Assembly: GCA_027449865.1 (NCBI GenBank)
Contig: DAIDKV010000201.1
Location: 1 to 56,178, forward strand
Direction of reading: 5' to 3'
From: Planctomycetales bacterium
GTDB lineage: Bacteria > Planctomycetota > Planctomycetia > Isosphaerales > Isosphaeraceae
Length of the DNA: 56,178 nt
In this document: in pieces, positions 51,572-56,178 of the stretch
Layout: each line of letters starts with the position of its first letter
How positions within the stretch are numbered: position 1 is the first letter of the stretch
Notes under the pieces: generated by a model
The model's database searches: none
Told to the model about the DNA's origin: nothing
The model's input: only the letters and a program-made list of their open reading frames with translations
Translations under genes and position numbers: made by a program

Positions 51572-53827
51572 ATGACGATTACCAGCTGCTATCGCACCGC
51601 TCTCAACGTCGGCAACATCCTGGGGTCGATCGTGTCTCGGAAATTCGCGAGTCGGCCGCGTGACCGGGTGGTGGTCCGGCGGGACGTGCCTTGGACCGGC
51701 TCCATCCTCGAGGCACTTGAGCCGAGGATCGCACTGGCGGCATCGACCACAACCGGCCTGCACGCGCTGGCGGATGCGGCGGCGAGTCAGGCGCCTCGGC
51801 CGGCGTTGCTCTCGCGGATCGAGAAGTTAGCCGCGGCGGCCTATACCTGGGGCCTGCCCGCTGAGTTCATGTACCGCTTCGCGAACTACAACGAGCTGGT
51901 GACGGCGCCGGTGAACACGTTGGCTTATAGCACGGTGCCGGCCGCCTGGAACAACGCGGCCACCAACGCGGGCGATTCGTCCGTCCTCTACATCAACGGC
52001 GAGCTCAATCTTACTCATGGGGCGCTCGTGTACACCATCCCGCCCACCAACGCGGATTATCAGGTTACCCAGATCTTCGACAACTTCATCAACGTCGTCT
52101 CCGATCCTGGGACCCGAACGGTGCCGTCGAACGCGCCCGAGTCGTATCTGCTTGTCGGGCCGAGATCTCCGTACGCCCATCGCGAGAACGTGACCCTCCG
52201 CGGCTTTACATTCCCCGTGATCACGCTCGACACCAACCGGGGCGAGATGCTGGTGCGGTTGCTCGCCGATACCCTGGCGCCCAACGGCAGCCCGACCTCG
52301 GTGGAGAACACGTACAACACCCTGGCGAAGAACTTCACGCTCAATACGCTTCGGCAGTTCCAGGCGAACGGGAACCAGCCGGTCGCGCCGAAGTCTTATG
52401 GCTTGATGACGCCGACGGCCGAGCAATTGCGGCGTGCGCAGCGATGGCAGAACACGCCCACGAACGCGGTTGCCTTTTTCAAGCAGGTAGGGCAGTCGCT
52501 CCGGCTGAATCCGCTGCCGAACCGCTTGACGGGCATGGGCGGCACACCCGTGTCCAGTCTACCCGCATATCTGACGCCCCAGGCCACCGCGAGACGCCTC
52601 TACTTCGTCCCCTCGGCCGGGCAGCGCTCGACGCTGGCCCTGTTCCGCTCGATCGGACTGACGTCGAACGGATTCCGAATCCCCAGGGGTTGGGGACCCG
52701 CCGAACTGGCCGCCTTGCAGCAGGGGTTCGAGAACGGGAAGAATGCGGTCCAGGCGAAGCTGAAGACGCCGCCGACGTCGGCGACCAACTACTGGTCTTA
52801 CATCAACCACGACTTCGGCACCTATCCAAACACTCCCTCCGGTTATCAATATCGAGCCGTGGGCGTCATCGCGGGGGGATTCCCGAACCTGCCGATCGAC
52901 GGGCTGTACGCGCCAACCTTCACCAACAGCAGCACGCTCGCGCCGTTGAACGGCAACAACACGTACGCGATCACGTTCACCTTGCCGCAGGCCGGCTATG
53001 CCAGCTACCCGGTGACGGGGATCGAACCCCCGCTGGCGTTGAACGCCGGCGGATCGCCGATCGGGTTCTGGTCGCTGACCCTGTACCAGCCGGATAGTTC
53101 CGAGGCGGCCGCGCCGTTCCTCTCGCAGGCGAGCGTGCTGAACACGGCCTACTCGACGGCGGCCACGCCGGTGCTCTCGATCGACACAACGGCGAACACG
53201 ATCACCATCCCCGCCTCGAATCTGGGGACGCTCTCGGCGAGCACCCCCATCCTGTTCGGCGCCGGTGCGGGCGCGTATGGCCTCACGCCGGACGTGCCTT
53301 ATTACATCGCGTCGACGCCGGTCCTGAGCGAAGGCAACGCCACGTTCCAGATTTCGGCGCAGTGGAAGCAGGACCTTTCCAGCAACGGGGTGCCCATCCA
53401 GTACTCCGGCGGGCCGAATGGGATCGTGACGTTGAGCACCCCGCTCAGCCCGAGCACTCCGCTCGATCTCGGGGTGATCCAGCCGGTCTCTCAACTCGGT
53501 TCCACGCAGATCGAGGACGGACAGCTCAAGGCCAACGATGGCTCCGTGCCGGGATTCCCGGCGGGCTCGTACACCATCTGGCTGTCACCGACCTTGCCGA
53601 ATGGAGTCCCGGCCACGAACTGGATTCCCACGCCCTCGACGGCGTATCTGCAATCGATCTACGGCGACTCGACCACGCTGAACACCACGATCGAACCGAT
53701 GATTCGGATGTACGACGCCCAGCCGGGCGACCTGCCCCCTTCGATCCTGCCGTTGCCGCCCGGCGGGAACTATCCGGACGGCCTGCCCTCGAGCTATCTC
53801 TTCCCGCCCCTGATCCAGATTTCATGA
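51572..53827 (+). CDS. Exported DUF1254/DUF1214 domain protein with LEPR signal and insert
   Basis: A 751-aa protein. The ATG at 51572 follows GGAGGA; another in-frame ATG lies 12 bases earlier. Near residue 50, SILEALEPRIALAAS is the LEPR motif seen at the N-terminus of large exported planctomycete proteins. Residues about 85-220 form DUF1254 (AAAAYTWGLPAEFMYRFANY, TNADYQVTQIFDNFINVVSD). DUF1214 starts near residue 410 (NYWSYINHDFGTYP, PIDGLYAPTF) and continues to FWSLTLYQPD, then is broken by about 120 residues (ILFGAGAGAYGLTPDVPYYI) before its end TNWIPTPSTAYLQSIYGDS. The function of these domains is unknown. Confidence 0.85.
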   Translation: MTITSCYRTALNVGNILGSIVSRKFASRPRDRVVVRRDVPWTGSILEALEPRIALAASTTTGLHALADAAASQAPRPALLSRIEKLAAAAYTWGLPAEFMYRFANYNELVTAPVNTLAYSTVPAAWNNAATNAGDSSVLYINGELNLTHGALVYTIPPTNADYQVTQIFDNFINVVSDPGTRTVPSNAPESYLLVGPRSPYAHRENVTLRGFTFPVITLDTNRGEMLVRLLADTLAPNGSPTSVENTYNTLAKNFTLNTLRQFQANGNQPVAPKSYGLMTPTAEQLRRAQRWQNTPTNAVAFFKQVGQSLRLNPLPNRLTGMGGTPVSSLPAYLTPQATARRLYFVPSAGQRSTLALFRSIGLTSNGFRIPRGWGPAELAALQQGFENGKNAVQAKLKTPPTSATNYWSYINHDFGTYPNTPSGYQYRAVGVIAGGFPNLPIDGLYAPTFTNSSTLAPLNGNNTYAITFTLPQAGYASYPVTGIEPPLALNAGGSPIGFWSLTLYQPDSSEAAAPFLSQASVLNTAYSTAATPVLSIDTTANTITIPASNLGTLSASTPILFGAGAGAYGLTPDVPYYIASTPVLSEGNATFQISAQWKQDLSSNGVPIQYSGGPNGIVTLSTPLSPSTPLDLGVIQPVSQLGSTQIEDGQLKANDGSVPGFPAGSYTIWLSPTLPNGVPATNWIPTPSTAYLQSIYGDSTTLNTTIEPMIRMYDAQPGDLPPSILPLPPGGNYPDGLPSSYLFPPLIQIS

Positions 53828-54269
53828 CGCGGATGTTCGCCGCGGCTCGTCCCCGACCGGAAGTCGCGATTGGCCCGTGAACGCGTACGTGGGAGGCGCT
53901 GGCGGGTGTGGACGGATTTCACCGATTCAGGGGTCTCGGTCTGGACACCCGCCGCGTTCCGGGCGATGATCCGCATCGCCCTGGCTCGGGCCGACTCCCG
54001 ATCCGAATCGGCGCTCCCGGGATATGACTTATGTCTGGAACTTGCTTGCGGTTTCCTCCGGGGCGTTATATAGGTAGGAATGGATCGAGCGGGGCCCGCC
54101 CCGTTCTCGAGTTGCCGGGGACGTGGCGAGGTCCAACGCGGCCGATGCGGCCCGAGGGGCCCGTTCCGGTGCGGCGCGGCGGAGCGTCGGGGGCGGGCGC
54201 GGCCGATTCGGTCGAACCCGGCGTCATTTCTCAAATTCCGGTCGTCGAGGGAAGGGAAGGGGGAGTCGC
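53828..54269. other. Intergenic region before cassette D
   Basis: About 440 bases without a convincing gene; the open frames are arginine-rich. The last 15 bases contain a purine-rich AAGGGGGAG ribosome-binding site for the gene at 54270. Confidence 0.4.
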
Positions 54270-55421
54270 ATGAAGTCGCGTCGAGCCTTCACGCTGATTG
54301 AGCTGCTGGTGGTCGTCGCCATCATCGCCGTCCTGATCGCCCTGCTGCTGCCCGCGGTGCAGGCGGCCCGCGAGTCGGCCCGGCGGGCCCAGTGCACGAA
54401 CAATCTGAAGCAACTGGGCCTCGCCATGCACAATTACATGACTCAGATGGGGACGTTCCCCCCGCTGGTCTCCAACGGAAGTTTCAACGTCTGGGGCAAC
54501 ACCTACGGGAGCAATGGCCTGTACTTCGACCCCTGGCCGCTGGACTGGACGGCCTCGCTCCTCGGCCAGCTCGACCAGATGCCGCTGTACAACCAGCTCA
54601 ACTGGTATGTTTCGTCGGGCTGGGCTGGGTTTGGGTCGGTCGGTTGGGATCCGCAGAATACTTCGGTCCTCTCGGTTCAGGTCAAGACGCTGCTCTGCCC
54701 GTCGGAGAACCTGACCCGACCCGCGATCGGACCGGGGACCCGGAAGAATTACGTCGCCAATATCGGCGGCCCCGCCGATTTCTACGCCTGGAGCGGCATG
54801 CTCGTCCCGCTGAAGAATAACCCGCCGTTCGACTATTCCGGTGTTTACTGGAACCAGAACGTCGGCACCTTCGGCGCGGAGGGCGTCACCGATGGTCTGA
54901 CCAACACCGCGATGTTCAGCGAGAGCCTCATCGGGACCATGCCGGCGAACCCCATCGCGCTTTCGGCGACCACTCGGGCGTCGACGTATGCCTTCCAGTT
55001 GACCATTCCGAATTACTGGGACATGGGCCCCGCCGGCGGCCTGAATGCCCTGCAATTTTACCGGACTTGCCTGGCGATCCCGGGAACCTACACGTCGAAG
55101 AACCTCAGCGGATCGATCACCTACCCGGTCAACGGCAACATCTGGCTCGCCGCCAACGCCGCGAGCTGCCTGAAGTGGGACGCTTATAACCACTTCGTCC
55201 CGCCCAACAAGCAGGGGTGCGCCGCCAGCAACAACCTCTACTCGACCTCCTACGGCGAGTTCATGGACGCCATTCCGCCCAGCTCGAACCATCCCGGCGG
55301 CATCAATATTTGCTTCGCCGACGGCCACGTTCAGTGGATCAAGGAGAGCATTCAGTACCAGGTTTGGTGGAACCTCGGCACCCGGAACGGTGGCGAGGCG
55401 ATCAGCTCGGACTCCTATTAA
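54270..55421 (+). CDS. DUF1559 domain-containing pseudopilin-like protein (cassette D)
   Basis: A 383-aa DUF1559 paralogue. [20 protein letters not shown] is the prepilin signal (Ala rather than Gly before FTLIE, a change at the peptidase cleavage site). It continues [20 protein letters not shown]. The C-terminal motif is [20 protein letters not shown] and the protein ends EAISSDSY. Its middle is long and Trp-rich. Two small lipoprotein genes follow. The open frame upstream of 54270 is spacer. Confidence 0.92.
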   Translation: MKSRRAFTLIELLVVVAIIAVLIALLLPAVQAARESARRAQCTNNLKQLGLAMHNYMTQMGTFPPLVSNGSFNVWGNTYGSNGLYFDPWPLDWTASLLGQLDQMPLYNQLNWYVSSGWAGFGSVGWDPQNTSVLSVQVKTLLCPSENLTRPAIGPGTRKNYVANIGGPADFYAWSGMLVPLKNNPPFDYSGVYWNQNVGTFGAEGVTDGLTNTAMFSESLIGTMPANPIALSATTRASTYAFQLTIPNYWDMGPAGGLNALQFYRTCLAIPGTYTSKNLSGSITYPVNGNIWLAANAASCLKWDAYNHFVPPNKQGCAASNNLYSTSYGEFMDAIPPSSNHPGGINICFADGHVQWIKESIQYQVWWNLGTRNGGEAISSDSY

Positions 55422-55537
55422 TCCGGGCCCGTCGAGTGGAAACGCGGCGGATCGAGGGGTCGATGTTCGACCGGCCGGGGGGCGCGCCCGGTCGGTCGGC
55501 CGGCGTTTCCGCGCCGGGCTGGAGCGAGAGGAAACCA

Positions 55538-55804
55538 ATGCGCCGAGACCGATCGCCGACGATCGCGGGCCTGGTCCTCGTCGCGATGGCCCTGGCCGTT
55601 GCCGGGTGTGGCGAGGATCCCGCTCTTGAGCAGGGAACGTTCCCGTTCAAGGGAACCGATACCTCCGCGCTCGCCCCGCTTCGCGACGAGATGACCCGAA
55701 AGATGCAGGCCCAGGTCGGGCCGTCGAAGGACCAGCCGGCCGGCACCGCCGCGCCGGAGACCCCGCCGCCGCCAGGGCCCGTTCCCTCGGCGAAGGGCCG
55801 ATGA
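55538..55804 (+). CDS. Small lipoprotein 1 of cassette D
   Basis: An 88-aa protein beginning MRRDRSPTIAGLVLVAMALA; lipobox AVAGC has the lipidated Cys 24. The mature part, FPFKGTDTSALAPLRDEMTR followed by a PPPPGPVPSAKGR ending, is similar to the next gene's product over about 25 residues (F-K-x-T-D ... L-x-P ... E-M). The gene lies 116 bases after the DUF1559 stop. The function is unknown. Confidence 0.72.
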   Translation: MRRDRSPTIAGLVLVAMALAVAGCGEDPALEQGTFPFKGTDTSALAPLRDEMTRKMQAQVGPSKDQPAGTAAPETPPPPGPVPSAKGR

Positions 55805-55887
55805 GCCTCCTCGGTCGTTCGCGTCTCGACTGGACCCGGTCGACGCGACGATCTTTTTCTTATTCAGGCACGATGGAGACCGCGACA

Positions 55888-56133
55888 ATGAGCCGGATTC
55901 GTCCGAGGATTGTGGGGATGGTGCTGGCCGGGTTTCTGGCTGGCTGCGGTGGCGGCAACGTCGACGAGGGACCGGGAGGTTTCAAGCCGACCGATGTCAA
56001 GCCCCTGGACCCCATGGTCAAGGAGATGCAGGATATGATGAAGAAGGGCGATTACGCCAAGAAGGCCGTTCCGCCGCCGGAAAAGAAGGAGGCGGAGAAG
56101 GAAAAGAAATCGAAGTCAGGACCCCAGCCCTAA
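55888..56133 (+). CDS. Small lipoprotein 2 of cassette D
   Basis: An 81-aa protein beginning MSRIRPRIVGMVLAGFLAGC, lipobox FLAGC with Cys 20; a GGAG box fits this start better than ATGs at 55801 or 55873. The mature part GGFKPTDVKPLDPMVKEMQD aligns with the previous lipoprotein, indicating a tandem duplication. It ends in a highly charged Lys/Glu tail (KKEAEKEKKSKSG). The function is unknown; possible binding to an acidic surface polymer is speculation. Confidence 0.7.
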   Translation: MSRIRPRIVGMVLAGFLAGCGGGNVDEGPGGFKPTDVKPLDPMVKEMQDMMKKGDYAKKAVPPPEKKEAEKEKKSKSGPQP

Positions 56134-56178
56134 AGGGCGGGGCTTGCCAGTAGCCTCGGCCGGGTTCCGAGCCCGGCG

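Noticed and set aside
54231-55538. Minus-strand open frame opposite the cassette D DUF1559 gene
   Set aside because: Same antisense pattern seen opposite all four DUF1559 genes; no domain support.
1-56178. tRNA, rRNA or tmRNA genes
   Set aside because: No TPsiC-type arm with matching acceptor stem and no rRNA-like conserved block was noticed on either strand; a covariance search was not possible.

Overview
The window is high-GC DNA from a planctomycete, most likely of the Isosphaeraceae type. This is judged from gene content, not from a marker gene: four DUF1559 pseudopilin-like proteins, a PVC-type dehydrogenase/cytochrome c protein, an ECF sigma factor carrying WD40 repeats, a large Ser/Thr kinase with TPRs, a BBP2-type porin, a PEP-CTERM protein and a LEPR-type N-terminal signal. 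No rRNA, tRNA, CRISPR array, integrase or transposase was seen.

Layout. 1-4058: short dispersed repeats, then a secreted PVC-type dehydrogenase with HEAT repeats and a C-terminal haem-binding domain. 4059-6411: a two-gene AAA ATPase/TOPRIM-like module that looks like a defence or OLD/PARIS-like pair. 6532-12052: a secreted protein and two DUF1559 + small-lipoprotein cassettes. 12176-16065: membrane SGNH hydrolase, surE, a GspG-like lipoprotein and a rhodanese. 16941-22287: a third DUF1559 + lipoprotein cassette, rpe, a GAF-SpoIIE phosphatase and two small repeat proteins. 22761-25994: a BBP2 porin and amt. 26073-32851: a Tat-exported Gfo/Idh/MocA oxidoreductase, a remnant of a short-chain dehydrogenase, a membrane ECF sigma/WD40 protein and a membrane sulfatase-like protein. 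33016-40543: small orphan genes, a divergent FHA-GAF-cyclase / Ser-Thr kinase pair and a PEP-CTERM protein. 40944-50767: an L-rhamnose operon on the minus strand (rhaA, ABC transporter, alpha-L-rhamnosidase). 51572-56133: a DUF1254/DUF1214 exported protein and a fourth DUF1559 cassette with two paralogous lipoproteins.

How genes work together. The rhamnose operon makes one coherent path: a secreted GH78 enzyme releases L-rhamnose, the ABC transporter imports it and RhaA isomerises it to L-rhamnulose; the kinase and aldolase are not here. Its four transporter parts are encoded by only two reading frames (ATPase-permease and permease-binding protein). The two junctions consist of repeats whose lengths keep the frame open, and one junction contains a foldback element that also occurs at two other places in the window. 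The porin and amt probably serve ammonium uptake across the two membranes. The FHA-containing cyclase and the kinase are transcribed divergently and may share a signalling pathway.

The points most worth a second look are the repeat-built transporter fusions and their foldback family, the AAA/TOPRIM-like pair, the DUF1559-lipoprotein cassettes, and the sigma/WD40 protein. All product names rest on motif reading alone; no database search was possible.
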